A stretch of 64,000 bases of DNA from NCBI GenBank assembly GCA_029263415.1, contig JAJCXN010000055.1, positions 124,001 to 188,000 of the forward strand. Reading direction: 5' to 3'. Made by a program: the position numbers and the translations under genes. Origin of the DNA: Acidobacteriota bacterium (GTDB lineage Bacteria > Acidobacteriota > Thermoanaerobaculia > Multivoradales > Multivoraceae). Under the pieces are notes generated by a model. That model was given only the letters and a program-made list of their open reading frames with translations. It was not told the origin of the DNA and searched no databases. Below, piece after piece: positions 33,599 to 41,750 of the stretch. How positions within the stretch are numbered: position 1 is the stretch's first letter; each line of letters starts with the position of its first letter.

Positions 33599-33955
33599 TC
33601 AGCTCACCTGCTCGACCCGTTCGAGCAGAACTCGACGACGATGATCCAGTCGTTGCGCTGCTTCGGGGCCGAGAACACCAGAACCTGCCGCCGCCGTCAG
33701 TGCAGCCGCGAGATCGTCCAACAAGATTCGTTGAGAGTCGCGTTCTTCCTCGGTGGATAAAGGTTGAGTGCTGGGCAAGAACAGTCCCGGGAGCGCCACG
33801 GCGGAGCGCCTGAGACGCGACGCTTCACTCGTTCCAGAGTCCGCCCGCGGTTCTGGCGTCGCACGCGTCGACATGCAGACATCGGCAAGCAGGGCGCGCG
33901 CAAGCTGATACTCCTCGCGGTCGCGATACCGCCTTTGCGAGTTGGTTCCTGACAT
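33599..33955 (-). CDS. possible small protein, unknown
   Basis: A 118-residue open frame starting MSGTNSQRRYRDREEYQLAR, with a helical charged N-terminus and a second likely helix near the end ('DSQRILLDDLAAALTAAAG', 'LERVEQVS'). No family recognised and only a weak ribosome site (GGA) precedes the ATG; starts at 33973 and 33991 are alternatives. It lies 172 bases downstream of apaH on the same strand and ends 14 bases from the palindromic element. The rest of the 718-base stretch 33410-34127 shows no other gene. It may be real, or an accidental frame. Confidence 0.35.
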   Translation of the reverse strand: MSGTNSQRRYRDREEYQLARALLADVCMSTRATPEPRADSGTSEASRLRRSAVALPGLFLPSTQPLSTEEERDSQRILLDDLAAALTAAAGSGVLGPEAAQRLDHRRRVLLERVEQVS

Positions 33956-34127
33956 CTGATCCGATGGAGACATTCGAGATTTCAGTCTCATTCGCCGTGG
34001 GAGGGTGGCGTGGGGTGAGGAGTGTGGGAATTTGAGGTGCATGAGGGCACCTACAGAGATAACGCTCGGCAAGCGGGTTCGGTTTCGAGCCGATTGACAG
34101 ATTTCTTCCTTTTCCCTTCGGGGCAGT

Positions 34128-34913
34128 CTACGCAGTGACCTCGAAAAGACTTCCCCCTGGCAGTTGGATTGCACACAGTGTACGGCCGTAGGTGCAGCCT
34201 CCGTCTAGTGAGATCCAGCGCCGCGAGCCCTTACCGCCGGTGCGTTGGCCCAGCGCCGCCCAGTGGCCGAAACAGACCGTGAGCCGTTGTTCCTCCTTGC
34301 TTCGCAGGCTGACCCACTGTTTGAACCAAGGCTCGAGCCCTTTGGGAGCTGCTTCAGGCTCGCCATTGAATGGCGAGGTACGAGCGCGCTTATCCAGCAT
34401 CCGAACTTTGGTGAAGGTGTCAAGAGCTCGAGACGACGATCGCGGTCGCAGCAGCTTGCGTCCCTTGCCCTTGCGCAGTCGCTTTTCCAGTTTGCGAGCG
34501 GTAGCAATCGCCTCGCCTAGCGACCAGTGAGGGAGGAGACCCGCATGCGTGACCAGATAGCCGTCTTCGAAGTGGACCAGAGGCCGCTGACGCAGCCAAG
34601 CGAGAAGCTGGCCGCGATCGTCGGCCTCGAGGATGTCGTCCAGCGTGTCCTTTGCTCTCAGCTCGGTCAGACCGAGATCGACCTTGAGCAGATGGATCTC
34701 GTGGTTGCCGAGCACCATCTGGAATCGATCACCCATCTTGCGTTCGAGCTTGATCGCTCGTCGCAGCATCCCGAGTGAATCCGGCCCACGGTTGACGATG
34801 TCGCCAACTAGCCAGAGCCGATCCTTCTTGCGGTTGAACTTGACGAGCTCGAGCATGGTGTCGAACGCGTCGAGACAGCCGTGCACATCGCCCACGACGT
34901 AGGTCTTGCCCAC
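34128..34913 (-). CDS. apaH: ApaH-like bis(5'-nucleosyl)-tetraphosphatase
   Basis: A 261-residue PPP-type metallophosphatase. Metal motifs: VVGDVHGCLDAF (residues 6-17), LVGDIVNRGPDSL (about 35-47), VLGNHEIHLL (about 68-77) and YLVTHAGLLPHW; the C-terminus 'FGHWAALG' and 'SLDGGCTYGRTLCA' are typical of ApaH. The family hydrolyses Ap4A to two ADP. The start is GTG at 34913 with only a weak ribosome site. A basic insert (about 140-185, 'KLEKRLRKGKGRKLLRPR') is longer than usual. It follows the pectinacetylesterase-like gene by 35 bases on the same strand. Confidence 0.88.
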   Translation of the reverse strand: MGKTYVVGDVHGCLDAFDTMLELVKFNRKKDRLWLVGDIVNRGPDSLGMLRRAIKLERKMGDRFQMVLGNHEIHLLKVDLGLTELRAKDTLDDILEADDRGQLLAWLRQRPLVHFEDGYLVTHAGLLPHWSLGEAIATARKLEKRLRKGKGRKLLRPRSSSRALDTFTKVRMLDKRARTSPFNGEPEAAPKGLEPWFKQWVSLRSKEEQRLTVCFGHWAALGQRTGGKGSRRWISLDGGCTYGRTLCAIQLPGGSLFEVTA

Positions 34914-34948
34914 GGTATGTCTCGCTTGTCGCAGAGAGTCGCTTGTTA

Positions 34949-36097
34949 CTAGCTCTCGCTCGGAACGGGCGCTTCTTCGACCAGCTCAGCTTCCGGTTGT
35001 GAACAGTCGCTGCACCGGACGCTGTGTACGTCACCCCCCTCGACCAGCGCCGTTAACCACTCGAGGAACGTGGTGTCGCCGACGCGATAGGTGTAAACCT
35101 CAGGGCGTCGCAAGATGGTGTGGAGTTCCCCGCCGGCGATGAAGGACCGGAAGTTCGGGTCAGCGGCAGCGATCTCCTCGTGATTGGCGTCTAGCAGAGG
35201 CAGCAGCGATGGAGTGGGAGTGCCAGCGAGTTGCAAGAACTGCAGTTGCACGTTGTCTTCAGCGGTGTCGTACTGCGCGTACTGGATGTTCGCGGCTCTT
35301 TTCGCCGATGCGACGTAGAGATCTTCGAATGACAAACTGTCTTCAAGCCCGGCAAGTTCGGGCCAGTCCAGCGCGCCCAGAGTTCCCCACTGGAGGTAGG
35401 GCTTGGATTCAGAGGCACCACGATAGCCGCCTGCGCCGTCACCGAGTTGGGCAACGCGTGCTTGGGGCCAGTGCTCGGCAATCCAAGTGGCATAGACAGG
35501 TGACGGGATAGACCCTGCACTCGAGCCGCTGACGAAGACTGCAGACGGCGCGTCGAAGTGCGCGTACGCCCAGTCGAGGGCGGCGCGACCGTTGTCGAGG
35601 CCGTGATGCTCGATTGTGAAGGTGCGGGCTTCGCGGTCCTCGACAGCCGGGGCGGTGTACTCAACCGTCCGATCGCCTAAGTGGACGTCGCCGCCGCAAT
35701 AGGGAACGAAGATGGTGGTGTACCCAGCCAACGGATTGTCGTCTCGTTGGGTGTTGAACACACCGGTCGAGGCTTGACCGTCGCCCGGCTCGACCACCGG
35801 GGTGTAGGTCGGTTGGCCTTGAACATCGCAAGTGGCACCGCTCCAGCAACCGCCCCCGCCCTCGAGATAAAAATGAACGTTCTGGTCGCGGCTTGCTTCG
35901 CTGCCGGGCCTGACGAAGAAGCGGAACGGCGAGCCGTCTGAACAGGTGGTTTCGCCACCAGGCTCGATCGCGTTCCATCCTTCGCTCAAGGCGGTGAGCT
36001 TGGATGGGGCTGGCTCGGGTGCGGTGTCGGCGGGGCTGCAGGCAGTGGCGGCTATGAGGGCTAAGGAGACGACGGCGAGGAGCAAGAATTGGCGCAT
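34949..36097 (-). CDS. pectinacetylesterase-family lipoprotein
   Basis: A 382-residue lipoprotein from the ATG at 36097: signal MRQFLLLAVVSLALIAATAC with lipid attachment at Cys. The mature part is a pectinacetylesterase/Notum-like alpha/beta hydrolase: 'FYLEGGGGCWSGATC', 'VPYCGGDVHLGD', nucleophile Ser in VSGSSAGSIPSP, then 'QLGDGAGGYRG' and a likely His in 'GGELHTILRRPEVY'. The family removes acyl groups from polysaccharides or proteins; the substrate is unknown. The C-terminus holds a paired Cys (CSDC). A longer in-frame start 57 codons upstream gives no signal peptide and is not chosen. Located in the envelope or outside. Confidence 0.87.
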   Translation of the reverse strand: MRQFLLLAVVSLALIAATACSPADTAPEPAPSKLTALSEGWNAIEPGGETTCSDGSPFRFFVRPGSEASRDQNVHFYLEGGGGCWSGATCDVQGQPTYTPVVEPGDGQASTGVFNTQRDDNPLAGYTTIFVPYCGGDVHLGDRTVEYTAPAVEDREARTFTIEHHGLDNGRAALDWAYAHFDAPSAVFVSGSSAGSIPSPVYATWIAEHWPQARVAQLGDGAGGYRGASESKPYLQWGTLGALDWPELAGLEDSLSFEDLYVASAKRAANIQYAQYDTAEDNVQLQFLQLAGTPTPSLLPLLDANHEEIAAADPNFRSFIAGGELHTILRRPEVYTYRVGDTTFLEWLTALVEGGDVHSVRCSDCSQPEAELVEEAPVPSES

Positions 36098-36645
36098 GGA
36101 ACTAGGGTGTCCTTCTGTTGGTGGACGGGTGCTGTGGCTCAAAGTGCGGGAATGAGGGTAGGTTAGCTGATGTTGAGAGACGATAGGAGCTTTGCTGAGA
36201 GTGTCCTCTGGTGCTCGTGTCGTTGCTCTTGGACGCGCTTGTGCTTCGGGCTTGGCGCAAGGGCGCAAAGAGCGAGGAACCCTCCGGTCTTATGGGTTTG
36301 TGGTTTCAGAACTATGGTTGCGCATCCTCGACACCGCTAGGGCTTTGCCTACGTCGGCGACGCTTTGCCGGGAGCCGCAGATCCGCGTGCGAGTACCGTG
36401 GGTCTCTTTCAACAAGTTCAGAAACCGTGAGTGCGTCTTTTGCGTCGACGGCTGAAACGCTACTGCGGTCGCCGGAGTTAGAGTTGTCGGCACGTGTTCG
36501 GCTGCACGGTGCCTAGTGGTAACTCGTAAACTACTGAAAACATAGGCCTTAGGGGTTGTGCTTCGAGTAGTTGGTTCTATACTGGATTCGCTATGCGTTG
36601 AGTTGAGTGTTCGCAGCTTCAACCGCTTTCTTGGAGGTACAGACA
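36098..36645. other. 548-base divergent intergenic region
   Basis: It holds the promoter for the small secreted protein (36556-36583) and the start region of the pectinacetylesterase-like gene. Short open frames on both strands do not look real, and I find no tRNA or other RNA gene. Confidence 0.55.
36556..36583 (+). promoter_or_regulatory. candidate promoter of the small secreted protein
   Basis: TTGTGC (36556-36561) and TATACT (36578-36583) are 16 bases apart; a start near 36590 would leave a 55-base leader containing the strong ribosome site GGAGGT. Confidence 0.5.
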
Positions 36646-37119
36646 ATGAACGCACTTCGATTGGGACTACGATCTTTCGCTTTGGTAGGCGTTCTTGCAG
36701 GTGTCTTGGCGGCGCCATTGGGCGCGAAGGGCCCGCGCGTTGGGAACCCGACGGAACTTAAGTCGTGTGAGTTGGTCTATTCGCTCAAGGGATGGTCCGC
36801 GTTCTACAAGCGAGCCAAGGGCGAGGGCATCGTGACCTGCGCAGACGGTCAACGCGCTGAAGTCAAGCTCCGGGTTCACGGAGGTGGCTTGACTTTCGGC
36901 AAATCGCGCATTCGCGACGGCAAGGGCCAGTTCTCCGGCGTGTTCGATATTGATGAGGTTTTCGGCTCGTATGGCGGGGTTCAAGCCCACGCCGGGGTAC
37001 TCAAGTCGAGCGACGCGACGGCGGTCACCAAGGGCGAAGTCTCATTGGCTTTGATCGGGACTGGTGAGGGCTTCGACATCGGGCTCGCGTTTTCTCGCCT
37101 AAAGATCCTCCCTCGATAG
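36646..37119 (+). CDS. small secreted protein of unknown function
   Basis: A 157-residue protein with a clear signal peptide (MNALRLGLRSFALVGVLAGV then LAAPLGA). The mature 128 residues are Gly-rich and probably all-beta ('GEGIVTCADGQRAEVKLRVH', 'SRIRDGKGQFSGVFDIDEVF', 'KGEVSLALIGTGEGFDIGLA'), with Cys at about 41 and 66 that could pair. The strand pattern resembles DUF1134/EipA-like or glycine-rich periplasmic proteins but I cannot name a family. The ATG follows GGAGGT at 8 bases, and a good promoter lies upstream, so it is likely well expressed as a single gene. Confidence 0.75.
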   Translation: MNALRLGLRSFALVGVLAGVLAAPLGAKGPRVGNPTELKSCELVYSLKGWSAFYKRAKGEGIVTCADGQRAEVKLRVHGGGLTFGKSRIRDGKGQFSGVFDIDEVFGSYGGVQAHAGVLKSSDATAVTKGEVSLALIGTGEGFDIGLAFSRLKILPR

Positions 37120-37154
37120 ACATCGCGCAGGTCGAGCTCCGTGGTGTTTTGTTG

Positions 37155-37210
37155 GCCCGTGCCCGTGCCCGTGCCCGTGCCCGTGCCCGTGCCCGTGCCC
37201 GTGCCCGTGC
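37155..37210. repeat. hexanucleotide tandem repeat (GCCCGT)9
   Basis: Nine perfect copies of GCCCGT followed by GC, 36 bases after the stop of the small secreted protein. Pure arrays of this length are prone to copy-number change. Confidence 0.97.
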
Positions 37211-37306
37211 GGGCAAGTCGCGCCTCTAGCAAGCTGGTGGATTGCGCCGGTCATGGAACACAACGCGTACGCTCAGCGTAGGTGCCGGTGGGACGTGTGG
37301 CAAGCA

Positions 37307-37393
37307 TTAGCGGCTTGCTGAAAAGGTGCCGATTGCCCGCGGCCGCAGATCCCTGCGCTCAGCACCGGCAGACTTTTTCACCAAGCTTCTAGC
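37307..37393. repeat. palindromic element, same family as 33406-33585
   Basis: Imperfect inverted repeat: left arm TTAGCGGCTTGCTGAAAAGG (37307-37326), right arm read on the minus strand GCTAGAAGCTTGGTGAAAAA. Read from the right end on the minus strand it continues into GCTGAGCGCAGGGATCTG, which matches 17 of 18 bases of the longer element. Its interior is GC-rich (GCCCGCGGCCGC). Confidence 0.75.
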
Positions 37394-37495
37394 GATCCGA
37401 CCATCGGTCGCACTACCATTGCAGGCCGCCCGCGATATTGAAGCCCCCTCCGTTTTCTGAGGGAGAACTAGTCACGCTAGAAAGGACACCTCCCA

Positions 37496-38662
37496 GTGGA
37501 TTGGATGAAAAATCTTCGCAACGAGCTGATCGATATCATCGAGTGGGTCGATGATCCCGGCAACACACTGGTCTGGCGCTTTCCTCGCTACCGCAACGAA
37601 ATCAAATGGAAGGCGAAGCTGATCGTTCGGCCCGGCCAAATGGCTGTGTTCGTCTCCGAAGGTCAGATTGCGGACGTATTTTCTCCTGGTACCCACACCC
37701 TGGAGACTAAGAATCTGCCGATCCTGCGCACCATCCTGTCGTGGGCTTACGGCTTCGAGAGCCCTTTCAAGGCGGAGGTTTACTTCGTCTCGACTCGCCA
37801 GCTGACGGGCCTTAAGTGGGGGACTCCGAACCCGATCATGATGCGCGATCCGGATTTTGGTCCGATCCGTCTACGCGCGTTCGGCACCTACAATCTTCAG
37901 TGTCGTGATCCACGAGCCTTGCTCGAGCAACTGGTCGGCACCGATTCCAACTTCGAAACTGACGAGCTCCGTGAGCTGATTCGGTCGTTCATCATCAGTT
38001 CGTTTGCTGATGTGGTTGGTTCCTCCGAGGTCGCTGCACTCGATCTCGCGGCGAACTATCAAGAGTTGGCCGAGAAGGTCCGGACAACGGTCGCAGACAA
38101 CATTGATGACGAGTATGGGCTCGCTCTACCTCAGCTGTTTATCGTCAATGTGTCGCTTCCTGAAGAAGTTGAAAAGGCGCTCGATACCCGCACTAGCATG
38201 GGCGTCATTGGCGACCTGGATCGCTTCCAGCAGTATCAGATGGGTGAAGCGATGGTTCGCGCCGCTGAGAATCCTGGTGGCGGAGGTGGTGCTGAAGGCA
38301 TGGGGCTCGGTATGGGCTTTGCGATGGCGAATCAGATGGCCCGTCAGATGGGCGGTCCAGTGATGGGGCAGCCTGTGGGCGGGCAGATGCCTCAGGGCCA
38401 AGGCATGGGCGTAGCCGGCATGGCAGGCGCGGGCCAGATGCCACCGCCGGTTCCGCAGCAGCCGTTGGTCGCCTGGCACATCGTCGAGGGCGGCCGAACG
38501 GTGGGCCCGTTCAGCGCCCCGCAAGTCTCAGAGTTGGTCGCTCAAGGACGGCTGCTGCGAGAGACGTTGATCTGGCGCGCAGGCTTTTCAAGCTGGCTGA
38601 GTGCGTCGGATGTTCCGGAAGTTGCGGGCATGCTGGGACCACCGCCGCCGCCGGCTGAATAG
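37496..38662 (+). CDS. SPFH-domain protein with C-terminal GYF_2 domain (YdjI-like)
   Basis: A 388-residue protein. Residues about 20-250 are the YdjI-type SPFH/band-7 domain ('LIVRPGQMAVFVSEGQIADV', 'FSPGTHTLETKNLP', 'ELRELIRSFIISSFADV'), without a membrane anchor. Residues 255-320 are a Gly/Met/Gln-rich linker, and 322-378 form a GYF_2 (DUF4339) domain ('WHIVEGGRTVGPFSAPQV', 'LIWRAGFSSWLSASDV'), which usually binds peptides. Family members are associated with membrane stress or microdomains. The start is GTG at 37496; an ATG three codons later is possible. Its TAG overlaps the GTG of the zinc-ribbon gene by one base, so the two are coupled. Confidence 0.87.
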   Translation: MDWMKNLRNELIDIIEWVDDPGNTLVWRFPRYRNEIKWKAKLIVRPGQMAVFVSEGQIADVFSPGTHTLETKNLPILRTILSWAYGFESPFKAEVYFVSTRQLTGLKWGTPNPIMMRDPDFGPIRLRAFGTYNLQCRDPRALLEQLVGTDSNFETDELRELIRSFIISSFADVVGSSEVAALDLAANYQELAEKVRTTVADNIDDEYGLALPQLFIVNVSLPEEVEKALDTRTSMGVIGDLDRFQQYQMGEAMVRAAENPGGGGGAEGMGLGMGFAMANQMARQMGGPVMGQPVGGQMPQGQGMGVAGMAGAGQMPPPVPQQPLVAWHIVEGGRTVGPFSAPQVSELVAQGRLLRETLIWRAGFSSWLSASDVPEVAGMLGPPPPPAE

Positions 38663-39876
38663 TGGTCAGCAGTTCGACCGAACCCAGTGGGGCGTCAAAG
38701 GGAGCGGTGCCATTGCCTGATCTCCCGACGTTGCCCGCTGCCAGCATTAGTGTTCCCGGTACTACCAGCGGCGCTGGAACGCACGATGTCGACGACGGAC
38801 GTCACTTCCCTTGTCCATCGTGCGGCAGTGATCTGGTCTACGCGATCGGCGAGTTGTCGTTGCGATGTGGCCATTGTGGGTTCTCTCGAGCGATCGAGCT
38901 TGCAGAGGACCAGGCGATCGAGGAGAACGACTACGCGGCCGCGTTGGCACAGATCGAAGCGCAGCGCGACCGTCGCGGTCAGCATGCGTCGAAGGAGGAG
39001 ATTCTTAGCGAGACGGTGGGCTGCGAAGCGTGTGGTGCTGAGGTCACGTTCGATGGGGCGATCACCAGCCTCGACTGTGGATACTGCAGCACGCCTTTGC
39101 AACGCGATCACGTGCACCTAGACCCGGATCGCATTCCAGTCGATGCGGTGTTGCCATTCTCGGTGGACCAGGCTGCGGCGCGTAACTCACTCAAGTCTTG
39201 GGTTAGTGGTCTTTGGTTCGCACCGACCAAGTTCAAGAAACAAGGTGTTTCAGGGGATCTCAAGGGCGTCTACTTGCCGTTCTGGTCCTTCGACAGTCTG
39301 ACTTTCACTCAGTTTTCGGGCCAGCGCGGCGACTACTACTATCAAGGCAGCGGCAAGAACCGCAGACGCAAGACACGTTGGCGACGGGTAAAGGACAAGT
39401 TTCAGCACTTCTTTGACGATGTCTTGGTCCTTGCCGCACGCGAGCTGCGCTCGACACCGCTCGGCCCTACCTTGCATCGGCTGGAACCGTGGCCGCTCGA
39501 GAAGTGTCGAAGCTTCCAGCCGGAGTATTTAGCTGGCCTTCAAGCGCGTACGTATGACACGCAGCTCGAAGACGGGTTTAGCGAGGCCCATGAGCGCATG
39601 AAATCGGTGCTTCGGTCGGAAGTTCATCGACGCATCGGTGGAGATACGCAGCGCATCGAAGAGCTCCGCTCACGCTTTGATGCGGTGACCTACAAGCATG
39701 TCTTGCTGCCTTTGTGGCTGCTGACCTACCGGCACGATTCCAGCGAGAAGCAAGTGGCGATCAATGCGATGACTGGCAAGGTTTACGGTGAGCGACCGTG
39801 GAGTGTGATCAAGATACTGTTCGCCATCTTCGCGGCGATCGCGGCGATCGGCTTCGTCATGCTAGTCGCGCGCTAA
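38662..39876 (+). CDS. zinc-ribbon protein with C-terminal membrane anchor
   Basis: A 404-residue protein. After a Pro/Ser/Thr-rich N-terminus come two zinc ribbons: CPSC...CGHC (about 50-72) and CEAC...CGYC (about 119-138). The middle region (about 150-375) contains 'WVSGLWFAPTKFKK', 'GVYLPFWSFDSLTFTQFSGQ', 'RGDYYYQGSGKNRRRKTRW' and 'YKHVLLPLWLLTYRHDSSEK', seen in 'TFIIB-type zinc ribbon-containing' membrane proteins of bacteria. A hydrophobic segment near 382-402 likely anchors it. Coupled to the SPFH gene by a one-base overlap, so the products likely work together at the membrane; function unknown. Confidence 0.82.
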   Translation: MVSSSTEPSGASKGAVPLPDLPTLPAASISVPGTTSGAGTHDVDDGRHFPCPSCGSDLVYAIGELSLRCGHCGFSRAIELAEDQAIEENDYAAALAQIEAQRDRRGQHASKEEILSETVGCEACGAEVTFDGAITSLDCGYCSTPLQRDHVHLDPDRIPVDAVLPFSVDQAAARNSLKSWVSGLWFAPTKFKKQGVSGDLKGVYLPFWSFDSLTFTQFSGQRGDYYYQGSGKNRRRKTRWRRVKDKFQHFFDDVLVLAARELRSTPLGPTLHRLEPWPLEKCRSFQPEYLAGLQARTYDTQLEDGFSEAHERMKSVLRSEVHRRIGGDTQRIEELRSRFDAVTYKHVLLPLWLLTYRHDSSEKQVAINAMTGKVYGERPWSVIKILFAIFAAIAAIGFVMLVAR

Positions 39877-39891
39877 GGGAGGTCATGGCTG

Positions 39892-40431
39892 GTGTTAGGC
39901 AAACTGAAGATTCGAGCCGGCCTCGACCCGCGCAAGCGCGCGGGCGACGAGGATGGTGCACCGGGCCAGACATCGGCTGAGCGACTCTGCGCCGCCGCCA
40001 TGTGGGTTACTGCCGTGGCTGGACTGCTAGGCGTGTTGGCTGCGACCGGAGCTTCGCCGATTCCGCGGGGTACGCCAGCCCTTGCCTGGTGGCTCCATCC
40101 GCTGGTCATCGCGTTCGGTACGGTTGGCGGCGTGTTGTCGATCAAGCGCGCTCGCGAACTCGATCAAGAGCGTTGGCGGATCGTGGGTGATAGCGCACTG
40201 ACCTCAGGCGAGCGCGAATGGGCGCATAAGGAAGCCGAGCGTGCGATGCGCTCCGCGGCGACGACTTTGCTCTTGTCTGCCTGCGCTATTGGGGCCTGGT
40301 TGGCTTACCAGACACGGATTCCAGGCACGATCACCGCCGCTGATCTGCTGGTAGCGACCCCGGTAGTGGGGTTTGGGTTAGGACTGCTGATCGCCACCAG
40401 CCGTTATCCCAAGATCGCTCCGGAGCTCTAG
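39892..40431 (+). CDS. four-helix membrane protein of unknown function
   Basis: A 179-residue protein starting at GTG 39892, 8 bases after GGGAGG. The N-terminal 30 residues are basic and polar; four hydrophobic segments follow (about 33-52, 65-82, 118-136 and 148-166) with a charged loop between the second and third ('KRARELDQERWRIVGDSALT'). No family recognised. The gene is 15 bases after the zinc-ribbon gene and is probably the third member of the same operon, ending 3 bases before the convergent pdxJ stop. Confidence 0.72.
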   Translation: MLGKLKIRAGLDPRKRAGDEDGAPGQTSAERLCAAAMWVTAVAGLLGVLAATGASPIPRGTPALAWWLHPLVIAFGTVGGVLSIKRARELDQERWRIVGDSALTSGEREWAHKEAERAMRSAATTLLLSACAIGAWLAYQTRIPGTITAADLLVATPVVGFGLGLLIATSRYPKIAPEL

Positions 40432-40434
40432 AAC

Positions 40435-41187
40435 TTACGCTCCTAGAGCCTGATTGAAGCGTCGGACTGCTCCTGCCATGCCGTGGATCAGCGCGTCTGC
40501 AGTGAGGCCGTGGCCGATCGACACTTCTTTCAGAGTGGGCAGGCGTGCGACCAGGGGGCCGAGGTTTGAGACGGTGAGATCGTGGCCGGCATTGCAGTCG
40601 AGGCCTGAGCGTTCAGCGAGTTCAGCGGTCCCCTCGAGATCGTCGAGCCGTTCGTCACGGGCGGCGGCGTCGCTGTGTGTTGCGCCATATGGGCCGGTGT
40701 AGAGCTCGATGCGATCCGCTCCCGTGTCAGCGCAGGCGAGGATCGCATTGGCATCAGCGTCCGGGTCGCAAAAGAGGGCCACCCGGAACTTGGAGGCATG
40801 CAAACGATTGATGGTTTGAGTCAGGATTTGCTGGTGTTCGAGGAAATCCCAACCATGGTCCGAGGTGGATTGCGACGGATGGTCTGGGACCAGTGTCACT
40901 TGTTCGGGCCGGAACTCGAATACGAGATCCAAGAACTCGTCGGTGGGGTAGCCTTCGATGTTGAACTCCGCCGATGGATAGTGTTGGTCGAGGAGCTTCT
41001 TGAGCGGAGCGAGATCGGACATTCTAATGTGTCGCTGATCCGGCCGCGGGTGAACCGTGAGTCCAGCGGCTCCAGCCTCCAGGGCGATACGCCCGAGCCC
41101 GACAACGCTGGGCCAAGGTAGATCACGGCGGTTGCGGAGTAAAGCAACGGCGTTGAGGTTGGCTGAGAGTTGGGTCTTACTGGTCAT
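40435..41187 (-). CDS. pdxJ: pyridoxine 5'-phosphate synthase PdxJ
   Basis: A 250-residue TIM-barrel enzyme. Motifs: [15 protein letters not shown] at the N-terminus, '[16 protein letters not shown]', '[15 protein letters not shown]', '[18 protein letters not shown]', '[20 protein letters not shown]' region, 'ELYTGPYG', '[14 protein letters not shown]' and '[16 protein letters not shown]'. It condenses 1-deoxyxylulose 5-phosphate with 3-amino-2-oxopropyl phosphate to make pyridoxine 5'-phosphate. 'PTDEF' replaces the more usual 'P...M' stretch, within normal variation. The Smr-domain gene lies 122 bases upstream on the same strand. Confidence 0.94.
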   Translation of the reverse strand: MTSKTQLSANLNAVALLRNRRDLPWPSVVGLGRIALEAGAAGLTVHPRPDQRHIRMSDLAPLKKLLDQHYPSAEFNIEGYPTDEFLDLVFEFRPEQVTLVPDHPSQSTSDHGWDFLEHQQILTQTINRLHASKFRVALFCDPDADANAILACADTGADRIELYTGPYGATHSDAAARDERLDDLEGTAELAERSGLDCNAGHDLTVSNLGPLVARLPTLKEVSIGHGLTADALIHGMAGAVRRFNQALGA

Positions 41188-41308
41188 GGGAGTGGCGGAG
41201 CCTCCGCTTCGATAGGGTTAAGGCTAACAGTGCTCGGTCGCTCGTGGACGGGATTGAAGTTGAACTGTTCAGCTCGAACATTCAAAGGGCGCGGGTTCTA
41301 GGATCCGT

Positions 41309-41689
41309 TCATTCCAGGTCGACGACGGTTGCTCCCCAGCCGCCGGCTTCCTGCGGCGCATCCTCGAAGTGCAGCACTCGCGGATCTCGCGCCAGGAGGA
41401 CTCGAACCGTCTTGCGTTGGACTCCTGCGCCCCGCCCGTGGATGATTCTGAGTGAGCGCAGCCCCCTGCGGTATGCAGCGTCGAGATAGTCGCGCACGAC
41501 CGCCTTGACCTCCTTAGGAGCAAACGAATGTAGGTCGAGCACATCGGTGATCTCGAGTGCAACGGGTTCGAGTTGTTCGTCCAAGAGGCCTGGGTCAGCG
41601 ACGCTATCGCCAGCTGTGCTCGAGGACGCCGTTCCATTTTCGGCGGAATCCCACGTTTCGCGACCTCGTAGCCAGTTCCATAACCCCAT
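41309..41689 (-). CDS. Smr-domain protein
   Basis: A 126-residue protein. After about 45 variable residues (Ser/Asp-rich) comes a Smr domain: LDLHSFAPKEVKAVVRDYLD, 'GLRSLRIIHGRGAGVQRKTV' and a C-terminal 'GGWGATVVDLE'. The LDLH and HGRG motifs are those of stand-alone Smr endonuclease domains, which bind or nick nucleic acid; some have been linked to RNA cleavage in ribosome rescue. It is transcribed toward pdxJ. The outer-membrane protein gene ends 61 bases further on the far side of its start, so it may be the second gene of that unit. Confidence 0.85.
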   Translation of the reverse strand: MGLWNWLRGRETWDSAENGTASSSTAGDSVADPGLLDEQLEPVALEITDVLDLHSFAPKEVKAVVRDYLDAAYRRGLRSLRIIHGRGAGVQRKTVRVLLARDPRVLHFEDAPQEAGGWGATVVDLE

Positions 41690-41750
41690 TGATGCCGGCT
41701 CCTAGGCCGCCGCGGGCAGCTGTTCGTTCATCAGTTCACTCTCCCGTCAC

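Larger units (their letters stand above)
37120..37495. other. 376-base intergenic spacer with two repeats
   Basis: It contains the hexanucleotide array at 37155-37210 and a palindromic element at 37307-37393, plus the ribosome site AAAGGA before the SPFH gene. No gene seen. Confidence 0.6.

Noticed and set aside
36211-36516. Possible tRNA or small gene in the 36.2-36.5 kb spacer
   Set aside because: No cloverleaf can be drawn and the open frames on both strands lack ribosome sites and domain features.
36981-37232. Minus-strand frame coding a Thr-Gly repeat
   Set aside because: Translation of the (GCCCGT)9 array; antisense to the secreted protein.
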